The notes: generated by a model not told the origin, from the letters alone. DNA of 50,030 bases from Oscillospiraceae bacterium (GCA_015066365.1 SVON01000011.1:1-50030); one strand, 5' to 3'; positions 25,290 to 34,580 are shown, numbered from the stretch's first letter. Program-made: numbers and translations.

Positions 25290-26450
25290 ATGGTTTCATT
25301 ACTGCTTGCCATCATCTATATGGCCTTTATCAGCCTCGGTCTGCCGGATGGCCTGCTGGGGGCTGCCTGGCCGGTGGCCCGAGGAGATTTCGGCGTACCC
25401 GCCTCTTATATGGGCATCGTGTCTATGATCATCGCCGCCTGCTCCATTCTCTCCAGCCTACTGTCGGACAAGGTTACCCGTCGTATGGGCGCGGGTCCGG
25501 TCACCGCCGTCAGCGTTCTGCTCACCGCCGCCGCCCTGCTGGGGTTTTCTCTGTCCCGCTCCTTTTGGATACTGTGCGTGATGGCGGTGCCCTACGGTCT
25601 GGGCGCCGGCGCGGTGGACGCAGCGCTGAACAACTACGTAGCGCTCCACTACAGCAGTCGCCATATGAGCTGGCTCCACGCCTTTTGGGGCGTAGGCGCC
25701 GCCATCGGCCCCTACGTGATGAGTGTGGCCATCGGCTCCCGTCACGGCTGGCCTATGGGCTACGGCACCATTGCCGCAGTGCAGGTGGCGCTAACGGTGG
25801 TGCTGTTCGCCTCCCTGCCCCTGTGGAAAAAGCGGGACTCCGCCACCACCCCGGACGAGGATGGGTACGAGGCTCCCCTCAGCCTGCGGCAAGCGGTTGG
25901 AATACGAGGGGTCAAGACCATGCTGCTGACCTTCTTTGGCTATTGCGCGCTGGAGGCCACCGCCGGTCTGTGGGCCGCCAGCTATCTGGTTGACCAACGC
26001 GGCGTGGACACCCAGTCTGCCGCCGCCTTTGCCATGCTGTTCTATCTGGGTATCACGGCAGGACGATTTCTCAACGGCTTTGCGGCGGACCGCTTTGGCG
26101 ACCGCGCCATGGTACGGGTCGGTCTAACCGTACAGGCGGCAGGGCTGGTGCTGATACTGCTCCCCACCGTCCTCACAGCGCTGATTGGTCTGGTAGCCCT
26201 GGGGCTGGGATGCGCCCCCATCTATCCCTGCTGCAACCACGCCACCCCCACCCTCTTCGGACGGGAGAACAGCCACGCCATCGTGGGCATTCAGGTGGCC
26301 GCGGCCTATTGCGGCATCACCTTTATCCCCCCTGTGTTCGGGCTGGTTGCCCAGCACCTGCACATAGGGCTGTTCCCCCTTTTTCTGGTAGTGTTTTGGG
26401 TGACGATGGTGCTGACCACCGAGCGGGTCAACCGAATGGGCGAAGCATAA
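25290..26450 (+). CDS. MFS transporter
   Basis: A 386-residue membrane protein with about twelve hydrophobic helices. It has MFS features: LPDGLLGAAWPVARGDFGVP after the first helix, the loop 2-3 motif LSDKVTRRMG (the GxxxD-like stretch), and in the second half FAADRFGDRAMVR. HAFWGVGAAIGPYVMS resembles the FucP/YfkF-like branch. No substrate can be assigned; the position next to the peptide transporter is not strong evidence. The start at 25290 (MVSLLLAIIY) is preferred because AGAGGG stands 10 bases upstream. Confidence 0.85.
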   Translation: MVSLLLAIIYMAFISLGLPDGLLGAAWPVARGDFGVPASYMGIVSMIIAACSILSSLLSDKVTRRMGAGPVTAVSVLLTAAALLGFSLSRSFWILCVMAVPYGLGAGAVDAALNNYVALHYSSRHMSWLHAFWGVGAAIGPYVMSVAIGSRHGWPMGYGTIAAVQVALTVVLFASLPLWKKRDSATTPDEDGYEAPLSLRQAVGIRGVKTMLLTFFGYCALEATAGLWAASYLVDQRGVDTQSAAAFAMLFYLGITAGRFLNGFAADRFGDRAMVRVGLTVQAAGLVLILLPTVLTALIGLVALGLGCAPIYPCCNHATPTLFGRENSHAIVGIQVAAAYCGITFIPPVFGLVAQHLHIGLFPLFLVVFWVTMVLTTERVNRMGEA

Positions 26451-26452
26451 AT

Positions 26453-26490
26453 AAAAAGTCGGTGTATCGCAGGATACACCGACTTTTTTC
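26453..26490 (+). terminator. Terminator of the MFS gene
   Basis: AAAAAGTCGGTGTATC pairs with GATACACCGACTTTTT around a 4-base loop, followed by T run. Confidence 0.92.
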
Positions 26491-26519
26491 TTGTAATTTG
26501 CCTCTCTATGGTGTATGAT
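26491..26519 (+). promoter_or_regulatory. Predicted glnA promoter
   Basis: TTGTAA (26491-26496) and TATGAT (26514-26519) with a 17-base spacer. The -35 touches the preceding terminator. Confidence 0.7.
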
Positions 26520-26549
26520 AGAATAAGAAATTTTTGCGGAGGTGCAATT

Positions 26550-27974
26550 ATGGCAAAAACTGTCAAAGACATTCTGAATCTCATTAAGGAACACGACATC
26601 AAAATGGTGGACTTTAAGATGGTGGACATCAACGGCCAATATCGCCACGTCACCATCCCGGCCCAGAACTTCTCGGAGGAGACCATGACCGCCGGTATCG
26701 GCTTTGATGCCTCCAACTACGGCTATGCGGTGGTGGAGAAGAGCGATATGGTGTTCATCCCCGACCCGGACACCGCCCTCATCGACCCCTTCTGCGCCAT
26801 CCCCACCCTGTCCATGACCGGTAACGCGATGATCATCGACTCTCCTCAAAACCGGCCTCTGCCCCAGTATCCCCGCAACATCATCCGCGCCGCGGTGCAG
26901 GCCATGAAGGACAGCGGCATCGCCGACGAGATGCTGATCCTGCCGGAGTTTGAGTTTTACCTGTTCGACCAGGTGGGCTGGAACCTGTCCGATGGCACCA
27001 TCGCCGCCCAGGTGGACACCAAGCAGTCCTTCTGGAACAGCGACGTAGAGGGTAAGGGCGTGGTGGTGCCCAAGCAGAAAAACTACCACATCGCCAAGCC
27101 CTTTGACACCTCCTACGAGTGCCGCAGCGAGATGTGCCTGCTGATGAAGGAGGCCGGCATCGACATCAACTACCACCATCCCGAGGTGGCCGCCTCCGGT
27201 CAGTTTGAGATCGAGCCCCAGCTGGGCGAGGTGGTGCATATGGCGGATGCCTCTATGATGATCAAATACATCATCCACAACACCGCTCTCAAGCACGGTC
27301 TGTCCGCCACCTTTATGCCCAAGCCCATCTACGGCGAGGCGGGCAGCGGTATGCACGTGCATATGCTGCTGAAGAAAGACGGCAAGCCGGTGTTCTCCGA
27401 TGACAACGGCTATTCTCACCTGAGCAAAGAAGCCCACTGGTTTATGGGCGGTCTGCTCAAGCACATCGCCTCTCTGTGTGCTCTGACCAACCCCAGCACC
27501 AACTCCTTTAAGCGGTTGGTGCCCGGCTTTGAGGCGCCGGTGACGGTGGGCTATGCCACCTCCAACCGCAGTGCGGTCATCCGCATCCCCGCCTATGCTA
27601 AGAGCCCCGACAAGCGCCGCTTTGAGCTGCGCAACCCGGACGCCACCTGCAACCCCTATTTCTGCTACGCCGCCATCCTGATGGCCGGTCTGGACGGTAT
27701 CAAGAATCAGATCGATCCCCACGAGAACGGCTGGGGTCCCTACGATATGAACCTGTACCACCTGCCGGAGGAGGAGAAGGCCAAGCTGCAGGGTCTGCCC
27801 ACCTGCCTGGAGGATGCTCTGGACGCTCTGGAGGCGGACCACGACTATCTGACCGCCGACGGCGTGTTCCCGGTGGAGCTGCTGCAGAACTTCATCAAGG
27901 CCAAGCGGGAGGAGTGCCGCCAGTTGGCCGCCATCCCCCACCCCGCCGAGTTTGATAAGTATTACAATCTGTAA
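26550..27974 (+). CDS. glnA: Glutamine synthetase, type I
   Basis: A 474-residue glutamine synthetase, making glutamine from glutamate, ammonia and ATP. The beta-grasp N-terminal region (DFKMVDINGQYRHVTIPA) and GIGFDASN precede the metal and substrate motifs ILPEFEFYLF, SGQFEIE, GSGMHVHMLLKKDG, PSTNSFKRLVPGFEAP, SNRSAVIRIP and RRFELRNPDATCNPY. The adenylylation-type tyrosine region near the C-terminus is not evident, so covalent control as in enterobacteria is unlikely. GGAGG precedes the ATG. A single-gene unit; no glnR is next to it. Confidence 0.96.
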   Translation: MAKTVKDILNLIKEHDIKMVDFKMVDINGQYRHVTIPAQNFSEETMTAGIGFDASNYGYAVVEKSDMVFIPDPDTALIDPFCAIPTLSMTGNAMIIDSPQNRPLPQYPRNIIRAAVQAMKDSGIADEMLILPEFEFYLFDQVGWNLSDGTIAAQVDTKQSFWNSDVEGKGVVVPKQKNYHIAKPFDTSYECRSEMCLLMKEAGIDINYHHPEVAASGQFEIEPQLGEVVHMADASMMIKYIIHNTALKHGLSATFMPKPIYGEAGSGMHVHMLLKKDGKPVFSDDNGYSHLSKEAHWFMGGLLKHIASLCALTNPSTNSFKRLVPGFEAPVTVGYATSNRSAVIRIPAYAKSPDKRRFELRNPDATCNPYFCYAAILMAGLDGIKNQIDPHENGWGPYDMNLYHLPEEEKAKLQGLPTCLEDALDALEADHDYLTADGVFPVELLQNFIKAKREECRQLAAIPHPAEFDKYYNL

Positions 27975-27976
27975 TG

Positions 27977-28011
27977 CAAAAAAGAGGTGTCCTTTCGGGC
28001 ACCTCTTTTTC
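27977..28011 (+). terminator. glnA terminator
   Basis: AAAGAGGTGTCC pairs with GGGCACCTCTTT (one G-U) around a short loop, followed by T5. Confidence 0.88.
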
Positions 28012-28040
28012 TTTACTTTTTTATAATTATTTGTTATAAT
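28012..28040 (+). promoter_or_regulatory. Predicted promoter of the cysteine desulfidase gene
   Basis: TTTACT (28012-28017), 17 bases, TATAAT (28035-28040). Confidence 0.7.
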
Positions 28041-28078
28041 GGTTTGGTTAACTTCCTTTGAAAAGTGAGGAATACAAA

Positions 28079-29341
28079 ATGAACGAGAAGATGAAACAGG
28101 ATTTCTTGGCCATCTTGGAGGAGGAACTGGTGCCCGCTATGGGGTGCACCGAGCCCATCGCCCTGGCCTACGCCTCTGCCCGGGGCCGTGAGGTGCTGGG
28201 TCGTGACCCGGAGGGTATTCTCGCCCGCTGCAGCGGCAACATCATCAAAAACGTGCGGTGCGTGCGCATCCCCAACTCCAACGGGATGACCGGCATCGAG
28301 TCGGCCTGCGCCCTGGGCGCCATCGCCGGCGACGCCGGTCGGGTCATGGAGGTGCTGGAGGGGGTCACCCCCGAGGGCATTGAGAAAACCGCCGCTTTCC
28401 TCAAAAAAGGCACCTGCTCGGTGGAATTTTTAGAGTCCGACATCCCCCTGCACTTCATCATCACCCTCATCGCCGGCGGCGACTGGGTGGACGTGGAGGT
28501 GCGCCACAGCCATCGGAACATTGTGCGCATCACCAAAAACGACGAGACCGTTTTTGAGGTGGAGGACAAGGTGGACGTGACCGAGCGGGCAGACCGCTCC
28601 GCCCTGAGCATCGAGAACATCTACGATTTCGCCAACGAGATCGATCTGGACTTGATCCGCCCCCACGCAGAACGGCAGATCGCCTGCAATATGGCGATTG
28701 CCCAGCGGGGTATGCAGGGGGACTACGGCATCGGCATCGGCAAGGCGTTGTTGGACACCTATGCCCACAGCGTCTACACCAAGGTGCGCGCCTATGCCTC
28801 CGCCGCCAGTGAGGCGCGGATGGATGGGTGTGATATGCCGGTGATCATCACCTCCGGCAGCGGCAACCAAGGCATCACCTCCACCGTACCGGTGATCGTG
28901 TACGCCCGGGAGCGGCAGATCCCGGAGGATAAGATGATGCGCGCCCTGGTGTTCTCCAGTCTGATGACCGTGTATCAGAAGGAATACATCGGCAAGCTGT
29001 CCGCTTTCTGCGGCGTGGTTTCCGCCGCCACCGCCGCCGGCGCCGCCATCACCTATCTGGTGGGCGGCACCATCGGGCAGATCAAGGACACCATCGACAA
29101 CACCCTGGCGGATATCCCCGGCATCATCTGCGACGGCGCCAAGACCTCCTGCGCCGCCAAGATCTCCTCCGCCCTGGACGCCGCCCTGTTTGCTCACGCC
29201 CTGGCGATGCGCGGCAAGGCTTATTCTCAGGGCACCGGTATTCTCCGGGAGGATACCGGCGAAACCATCCGGGACGTAGGTCACATCGGCCGGGTGGGGA
29301 TGCAACCCACCGACCAAGAGATTGTAAAACTGATGATCTGA
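28079..29341 (+). CDS. cyuA: L-cysteine desulfidase family protein (CyuA/YhaM, UPF0597)
   Basis: A 420-residue protein of the UPF0597/L-cysteine desulfidase family, Fe-S enzymes related to the serine dehydratase alpha chain that break cysteine into pyruvate, ammonia and sulfide. Conserved stretches are VPAMGCTEPIALAYASA near residue 25 and ICDGAKTSCAAKISSALDAA near residue 360, whose Cys residues are the likely cluster ligands, plus GNIIKNVRCVRIPNS and SGSGNQGITSTVPV. The start at 28079 (MNEKMKQDF) follows TGAGGA. No cysteine transporter gene follows, so its physiological partner is not shown here. Confidence 0.88.
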   Translation: MNEKMKQDFLAILEEELVPAMGCTEPIALAYASARGREVLGRDPEGILARCSGNIIKNVRCVRIPNSNGMTGIESACALGAIAGDAGRVMEVLEGVTPEGIEKTAAFLKKGTCSVEFLESDIPLHFIITLIAGGDWVDVEVRHSHRNIVRITKNDETVFEVEDKVDVTERADRSALSIENIYDFANEIDLDLIRPHAERQIACNMAIAQRGMQGDYGIGIGKALLDTYAHSVYTKVRAYASAASEARMDGCDMPVIITSGSGNQGITSTVPVIVYARERQIPEDKMMRALVFSSLMTVYQKEYIGKLSAFCGVVSAATAAGAAITYLVGGTIGQIKDTIDNTLADIPGIICDGAKTSCAAKISSALDAALFAHALAMRGKAYSQGTGILREDTGETIRDVGHIGRVGMQPTDQEIVKLMI

Positions 29342-29342
29342 G

Positions 29343-29378
29343 AAAAAAGGCTCTGCACCAATGGTGCAGAGCCTTTTC
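29343..29378. terminator. Bidirectional terminator between convergent genes
   Basis: AAAAGGCTCTGCACC pairs with GGTGCAGAGCCTTTT around a 3-base loop; serves cyuA and the repeat protein gene on the minus strand. Confidence 0.92.
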
Positions 29379-29385
29379 TATTCAC

Positions 29386-31320
29386 TCACGGCTGAGATCG
29401 GGTGGTGGTGTTGCCAAACTCATCCCGCCCCCAGTTGGGGTCGCGGGTCGTGGTGGTCGTGGTGGTCACCGTGGCGGTAACCGGTCCAAAGACCCGCTGA
29501 GTCAATGCCGGATCGTTGCCGTAAATGGCGTCCAAGAACTGATTGTAGGTATACGTGCCATCCTTGCCGAATAGGGTAGCCACCTCGTCCATCGCTTTGG
29601 AAAGATGGTCAGGAAACCCTAAATAATGAGCAACGCTCGCCCTGTTCATCTGGTGATAGTTGATAAAATCAAACAGATTATACTTTTCCTCGTCGCCGGA
29701 CGGAACCGATGCTTGATACTCCTCTACCATCTCTGCGGGGAAATAAGACAGATCGTGGTACGCCGGTTTGTGCTGGGTGCAGATCACTTTCTTTTTGTAA
29801 CCATACCCCTCCGGAGGCCACGCCCCCTGCGGGGGCCATTCCGCGGCCTGCGGCCAGGTGGATGTGGGGGCAAACACCCAGGCGGTCAGCGCCGGGTCAG
29901 AGCCGAACACCGCATAGTAGAACTGACCGTAGGTATAGGGGCATCCCTCGCCGTGATCCACGGCGATTTTGTCTCGATCCTTTTCCAGAGAAAAATCGTA
30001 ATACCCACAAAAATCATAGGTCGTATAGGTTTTCTTCAAGTACTTCACAAAGTTGACGACGTTGAGCTGTTCTTTGTCCTCTCGCGCATAGGCGCTTTTG
30101 AATTTTTGCACCATATCTGCGTTAAAACGGGACAAATCGTGATACATCGGATTGTGCTGGGTGCACAGCGCTTCCTTCTCTGTGGGCTTAAGCGGCGTCA
30201 CGGTGAAGGGAGCGCAGTAGAACCGATCCCCCTCGGTCAGAGCGGCAAACTCTTCCAGCGTGGGATAGTCCGGGTGGAACACCAAGGGATTAAACACCCA
30301 GCGCCGCAGGGTGGCATCCTCGCCGTACACCGCGTCCACAAACTGGCGGTAGGTATAGGGCGCATAGGGGAAGTGCTCGGTGGCCTTTTTGTCCAACTTG
30401 TCGGCCCAACCGTACAGCCCGATAAAGGTTTCCCGATCGATGCCGAAGAACTGCACCAGGTGGAATACGTTGTCCACCTCCTCGTCGTCCAGCGTCTTAC
30501 ACGCTTGGCGGAAGTCATCGAGGGCATCGTAGGTGTAGGTAAACCCTTTATAGTTCTCGTAGATATAATCCCATATCGGATCGCGGTTGCGCTTGATCTT
30601 TACCCAGTCATCGTAATAGAAATCCTGATAGGGTTGCTCATCGGCATAGCTGGCTGTGTTGTGGAACACCCACGCTGTCAGATGGGGATCGTTGCCGTAG
30701 ATGGCATCCACCACATCCCGGTAGGTGAAATGGTAGTAGTGCATATCCTCAAACAACGGATAGCCCTCCTGATACACGTGATCCAGGAAGTCACCCCATC
30801 CCATCGCCTCGATAAACTGCTCCCGGGTAATGTTGAATTTTTTGAGATAGCCCGGCAAACCGGTGGAACCGGGCACGTAGCATTCATCATAGGGGTAGAC
30901 GGTATCGTAAACAAAGTTCTTCTTGCCGTTCGCGTCTTCTTCCTTGAAATAGTTATTAATCTGTTCTTCACCCACCAAGGTTTCTATATAATCGTATAAC
31001 TCACCGGGAAACCAATGGAATAGACGGCTATGCACCGGACAGCTCCAGTTATCACCGCCGGTACCATTTGGGTTATCCTCCGGAGATGGGGTAGTCGCAG
31101 TGGTCGGCTGAGTCTCCTCATCAGGGGGGGTCATCTGCGGCGCCGGCTGATTACCCAAACCAACCCACAGACCCAGACCGGCTACCATCGCTATTGCGGC
31201 GGCTACCGCCACCCAACGGGTGACCCTATGCATTCTTACCGCGGGCTTCTGCGCCGCCCGCTCCACCAAATCGGCGTCGATATCGCCGATGGCATTCAGC
31301 AAATATTCGTTACGTTTCAT
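29386..31320 (-). CDS. Membrane partner of ECF sigma factor with four extracellular repeats
   Basis: A 644-residue single-pass protein: short cytosolic N-terminus (MKRNEYLLNAIGDIDADLVE, typical of genes paired with ECF sigma factors in Clostridia), membrane helix about 36-55, Pro/Thr linker, then about 560 extracellular residues. Four repeats of roughly 130 residues end in YRDVVDAIYGNDPHLTAWVF, YRQFVDAVYGEDATLRRWVF, YGQFYYAVFGSDPALTAWVF and YNQFLDAIYGNDPALTQRVF. Repeats 1, 3 and 4 start with a Cys-x2-His motif (CPVH, CTQH, CTQH) and an LY/MYHDLS-like stretch. The C-terminus is Thr-rich. Its ATG overlaps the sigma gene by 11 bases. The N-terminal part may hold the sigma factor; the repeats may sense a signal. 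No known domain was recognised in the repeats. Confidence 0.7.
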   Translation of the reverse strand: MKRNEYLLNAIGDIDADLVERAAQKPAVRMHRVTRWVAVAAAIAMVAGLGLWVGLGNQPAPQMTPPDEETQPTTATTPSPEDNPNGTGGDNWSCPVHSRLFHWFPGELYDYIETLVGEEQINNYFKEEDANGKKNFVYDTVYPYDECYVPGSTGLPGYLKKFNITREQFIEAMGWGDFLDHVYQEGYPLFEDMHYYHFTYRDVVDAIYGNDPHLTAWVFHNTASYADEQPYQDFYYDDWVKIKRNRDPIWDYIYENYKGFTYTYDALDDFRQACKTLDDEEVDNVFHLVQFFGIDRETFIGLYGWADKLDKKATEHFPYAPYTYRQFVDAVYGEDATLRRWVFNPLVFHPDYPTLEEFAALTEGDRFYCAPFTVTPLKPTEKEALCTQHNPMYHDLSRFNADMVQKFKSAYAREDKEQLNVVNFVKYLKKTYTTYDFCGYYDFSLEKDRDKIAVDHGEGCPYTYGQFYYAVFGSDPALTAWVFAPTSTWPQAAEWPPQGAWPPEGYGYKKKVICTQHKPAYHDLSYFPAEMVEEYQASVPSGDEEKYNLFDFINYHQMNRASVAHYLGFPDHLSKAMDEVATLFGKDGTYTYNQFLDAIYGNDPALTQRVFGPVTATVTTTTTTTRDPNWGRDEFGNTTTRSQP

Positions 31321-31876
31321 AAAGGATCCCCTCCTTTTCCAAACACACCCGCAATTTATCCCGGGTGCGCTTGAGCGTCATTTTTACCTTGCTTTCGCTA
31401 AACCCGTAGCGGCGGGCAATCTGCTGAATGGAATCCAGATACCAATACCGCCGCAAAAACAGGTCGCTTTCGGCAGGCGGCAAAGTACGGAGAAAGGCAG
31501 AGATCGCACGGGCCGTTTCTCCGCTCTCCACCGTCTGCTCCACGTTGGAGCCGGCAGGGATGCACTCCTCCAGCTCCGCCAAGGACAGTGTCACCTGCCC
31601 GCCACCGCGTTTATCGGCATGGGCTTTGCGCCACCGGTCCAACGCCAACCGCCGGGTGATAGTGCCCATATACACGCGCAACCGACAGGGTCGATCCGGC
31701 GGCATGCTTTCCCACGCCCTAAGATAGGTATCGTTTTCACACTCGGCGGCATCCTCCCGATCCTGCAAAATGTTCAGGGCGATGGCATAGCAGTACCCGC
31801 CATAGCGCTCTTTTGCCTGCCGGATGGCTTCTTGATTGCGTTGCCAAAACAGGTCAATAATTCTTATATCCTCCAT
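31310..31876 (-). CDS. RNA polymerase sigma factor, ECF type
   Basis: A 188-residue sigma-70 family factor with region 2 (ALNILQDREDAAECENDTYLRAWESMPPD, the D-AEE/ECxxDTxLxxW type) and region 4 (TLPPAESDLFLRRYWYLDSIQQIARRYGFSESKVKMTLKRTRDKL, a helix-turn-helix). The start at 31876 (MEDIRIIDLF) is backed by AAAGGAGG. It overlaps the downstream membrane partner, as usual for sigma/anti-sigma pairs. It has a TTGAGA/TATAAT promoter and so is read by the housekeeping sigma; no separate autoregulatory promoter is evident. Confidence 0.92.
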   Translation of the reverse strand: MEDIRIIDLFWQRNQEAIRQAKERYGGYCYAIALNILQDREDAAECENDTYLRAWESMPPDRPCRLRVYMGTITRRLALDRWRKAHADKRGGGQVTLSLAELEECIPAGSNVEQTVESGETARAISAFLRTLPPAESDLFLRRYWYLDSIQQIARRYGFSESKVKMTLKRTRDKLRVCLEKEGILYET

Positions 31877-31950
31877 ACTTCCACCTCCTTTGTAGTGTCC
31901 AAAAGGCCTTTCACCCATCAAGACGGCTATTTTTGTTATTCGTCACATAG

Positions 31951-31979
31951 ATTATACGCTTTTCTCTGTGAAATCTCAA
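31951..31979 (-). promoter_or_regulatory. Predicted promoter of the ECF sigma operon
   Basis: TTGAGA (31974-31979), 17 bases, TATAAT (31951-31956) on the minus strand. It is back to back with the divergent nif3 promoter, the two -35 boxes being 10 bp apart. Confidence 0.8.
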
Positions 31980-31989
31980 GCAACCCCGC

Positions 31990-32017
31990 TTGACGGCAGA
32001 GGGGAATGTGGTATAAT
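31990..32017 (+). promoter_or_regulatory. Predicted promoter of the nif3-rqcH unit
   Basis: TTGACG (31990-31995), 16 bases, TATAAT (32012-32017). Confidence 0.75.
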
Positions 32018-32044
32018 AAGGCTATTACACCGGAGGTGATACGT

Positions 32045-32782
32045 ATGACCGTACAAGACGTCTTTGATTATCTGAATCACCGCGCCCCTTTTAGTACCGC
32101 TGAGGAGTGGGACAACCCCGGTCTGCTGGTGGGCAACCCTCACGCAGAGGTAACCCGGGTGCTGGTGGCGCTGGACGCCACCACCGGGGCGGTGGATACC
32201 GCCGTGGCGCTGGGGGCCGACCTGATCGTTACTCACCATCCGGTGATCTTTGCCCCGCTGAAGCGGTTGGAGGCGGACAGCATCCCTTACCGTCTGGCCG
32301 CCGAGGGCCTCTCCCTCATCGCCGCCCACACCAACCTGGACAAAGCTCAGGGCGGCGTCAACGACACCCTGGCTGACCGATTGGGGTTGGAAAACGTCAC
32401 CACCGCCCAGGATGGGTTTACCCGCATCGGCGTATTGCCGAGTGAGAGGACTGCCCGGGACTTTGCCGCCCACGTAGCGCACGCACTAGACGCCCCGGTG
32501 CGGTACGCCGGTGAGAGCCCGGTGACCACCGTGGCGGTATGCGGCGGGGGCGGCGGCGACTTTATCGCCGGCTGTGTGGGGCTGGCGGATGCCTACGTCA
32601 CCGGCGAGGTCAAGCACCACGAATGGCTTTCTGCTGCCGGGTGCATCAACGTGGTGGAGGCCGGTCACTACGCCACCGAGGTGCCGGTGGTGGATACCCT
32701 GGTGGAGTGGCTGGAGAATGCCTTCCCCACCCTATCCGTCACCGTCTATCGGGACGGCAACCCCTACGACGTGATTAAGTAA
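32045..32782 (+). CDS. Nif3-like dinuclear metal centre protein (GTP cyclohydrolase I type 2 family)
   Basis: A 245-residue protein of the Nif3/YbgI/YqfO family. It is the short form, without the extra central domain of some Gram-positive members. Metal ligands: LIVTHHPVIF (His-His), AHTNLD, and GHYATEVP near the C-terminus. FSTAEEWDNPGLLVG is the family start. Members form hexamers with two metals per subunit; their reaction is not settled. GGAGGTGAT precedes the ATG. It is followed after 34 bases by rqcH and probably shares its transcript. Confidence 0.92.
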   Translation: MTVQDVFDYLNHRAPFSTAEEWDNPGLLVGNPHAEVTRVLVALDATTGAVDTAVALGADLIVTHHPVIFAPLKRLEADSIPYRLAAEGLSLIAAHTNLDKAQGGVNDTLADRLGLENVTTAQDGFTRIGVLPSERTARDFAAHVAHALDAPVRYAGESPVTTVAVCGGGGGDFIAGCVGLADAYVTGEVKHHEWLSAAGCINVVEAGHYATEVPVVDTLVEWLENAFPTLSVTVYRDGNPYDVIK

Positions 32783-32816
32783 TCAATCAAAACAGAGGAA
32801 AGCGAGGTGAATTGGT

Positions 32817-34580
32817 ATGGCATTGGACGGTGCCTTTCTGGCGTGTTTGCGCCAAGAGCTGATCTGTGCCCTGCCGGAGGCGCGGATCGACAAGATCCAT
32901 CAGCCGGGTCGGGAAGAACTGCTGATTGCCCTGCGTTTTCGCGGTGGCAACCGAAAACTGTATCTCTCTGCCGGTGCCAATTCCCCCCGCCTCCATTTCA
33001 CCGAACAAGCGCCGGAAAACCCGGCTCAACCGCCGATGTTCTGTATGCTACTGCGCAAGCGGCTCACCGGTGGCCGGTTGGCGGCCATCCGCCAAGAGGG
33101 GCTGGAGCGGGCGCTGTATCTGGATTTTGACTGCATCAGCGAGCTGGGGGAGCCGGTACGGCTGACCCTGGCGGTGGAGATCATGGGCCGCCACAGCAAT
33201 ATCATCCTCATCGGTCCGGACGGACGCATTATCGACGCCATCAAGCGGGTGGACCCCGCCATGTCCTCGGTGCGCCCCATTCTGCCCGGTCTGCCCTACG
33301 AGGTGCCCCCGGCACCGGCGGGCAAATACGACCTGACGGCCCACACCCCGGATCAGATCGTCACCGCCCTAAAAGGCGGCAAGGACGCACCTCTCTCCAA
33401 GGCGTTGCAGGCGGTCACCACCGGCCTGTCCCCCCTCTCCTGCCGGGAGCTGGCCTACCGCGCCACCGCCGGTCAGGACAGCCCGGTGAGCACCCTCACC
33501 CCCCGTGAGTGGGAGAAGCTCGCCGATTGCCTGCACCGGGTCAGAAATGCGGTGCTCACCGGTGAAAAGCAGGTACCCTATCTCATCACAAAGCCGGACG
33601 GCACCCCCCTGGAGTTTAGTTTTCAGCCCATCATCCAGTATGGGTTGGAGGCCACCGGACAAGAGATGGAGTCCTTCTCTGCGCTCTTAGACACCTTCTA
33701 CTATAAACGAGCCCAAGCGGAGCGAATGCGGGTCAAGGGACACGACCTATTGCGGGTGCTGACCACCGCCACCGAGCGGGTGAACCGAAAACTGAACGTA
33801 CAGCGTCAGGAGCTGGCCACCGCCGAAAACCGGGAGACCCTCCGGCTGTACGGCGACCTGATCCACGCCAATATGCATCTGATTTCTCCCGGGGCATCCC
33901 AGGCGGAACTGGTCAACTATTACGACGAGAACTGCGCCACCATCACGGTGCCGCTGGACCCGGCGCTCTCTGCCGCCGCCAACGCCCAGAAATACTATAA
34001 GGACTACCGCCGGGCCCAAACCGCCCAGCGGATGCTCACCGATCGCATCGCCGCCGGTGAACAGGAACAGATCTATTTAGAGTCGGTGTTTGACAGCCTC
34101 TCCCGGGCCTCTTCCACCCGGGAACTGGAAGAACTGCGCACCGAACTGGAGACCGAGGGATACCTCCGCCGGCAAAAGGGTAAGCAGAAGCCGCCCCCGG
34201 CGATGAAGCCCCTCACCTTCCGCTCCGACGACGGATTTACCATCTACGTGGGGCGCAATAATCTGGAGAACGACCGGCTGACCCTGCGGGTCGCCAAGGG
34301 CTCTGACGTGTGGCTGCACACCAAAAACATCCCCGGCAGCCACGTCATCGTGGTGTGCGAGGGGCAAACGCCCCCGGACCGCACCCTGGAGCAGGCCGCC
34401 ATCCTGGCCGCCACCCACTCCAAGGCCGTGGACAGCGTGCAGGTGCCGGTGGACTACGCCGCCGCTAAGTATGTGAAGAAGCCCTCCGGTGCCAAGCCGG
34501 GTATGGTGATCTACACCGACAACCGCACCGCCTACGTCAACCCTGACCCGGCCCTGTGTGACCGATTAAAAGTGGAATAA
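32817..34580 (+). CDS. rqcH: RqcH / NFACT-family ribosome quality control protein
   Basis: A 587-residue NFACT protein, often labelled fibronectin-binding A. RqcH binds stalled 50S subunits and adds C-terminal alanine tails. The N-terminal NFACT-N domain begins MALDGAFLACLRQEL and has EARIDKIHQPGREELLIALR and AVEIMGRHSNIILI. Two helix-hairpin and coiled-coil parts follow (about 250-430), then the NFACT-R domain GFTIYVGRNNLENDRLTLRV with VWLHTKNIPGSHVIV. Length is normal. Ribosome site GAGGTG. Cytosolic, no signal peptide. Confidence 0.94.
   Translation: MALDGAFLACLRQELICALPEARIDKIHQPGREELLIALRFRGGNRKLYLSAGANSPRLHFTEQAPENPAQPPMFCMLLRKRLTGGRLAAIRQEGLERALYLDFDCISELGEPVRLTLAVEIMGRHSNIILIGPDGRIIDAIKRVDPAMSSVRPILPGLPYEVPPAPAGKYDLTAHTPDQIVTALKGGKDAPLSKALQAVTTGLSPLSCRELAYRATAGQDSPVSTLTPREWEKLADCLHRVRNAVLTGEKQVPYLITKPDGTPLEFSFQPIIQYGLEATGQEMESFSALLDTFYYKRAQAERMRVKGHDLLRVLTTATERVNRKLNVQRQELATAENRETLRLYGDLIHANMHLISPGASQAELVNYYDENCATITVPLDPALSAAANAQKYYKDYRRAQTAQRMLTDRIAAGEQEQIYLESVFDSLSRASSTRELEELRTELETEGYLRRQKGKQKPPPAMKPLTFRSDDGFTIYVGRNNLENDRLTLRVAKGSDVWLHTKNIPGSHVIVVCEGQTPPDRTLEQAAILAATHSKAVDSVQVPVDYAAAKYVKKPSGAKPGMVIYTDNRTAYVNPDPALCDRLKVE

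Noticed and set aside
26124..27941. Minus-strand 605-codon open frame opposite glnA
   Set aside because: Runs antisense through an unmistakable glnA and across its promoter and terminator; translation is Gly/Val/His-rich without motifs.
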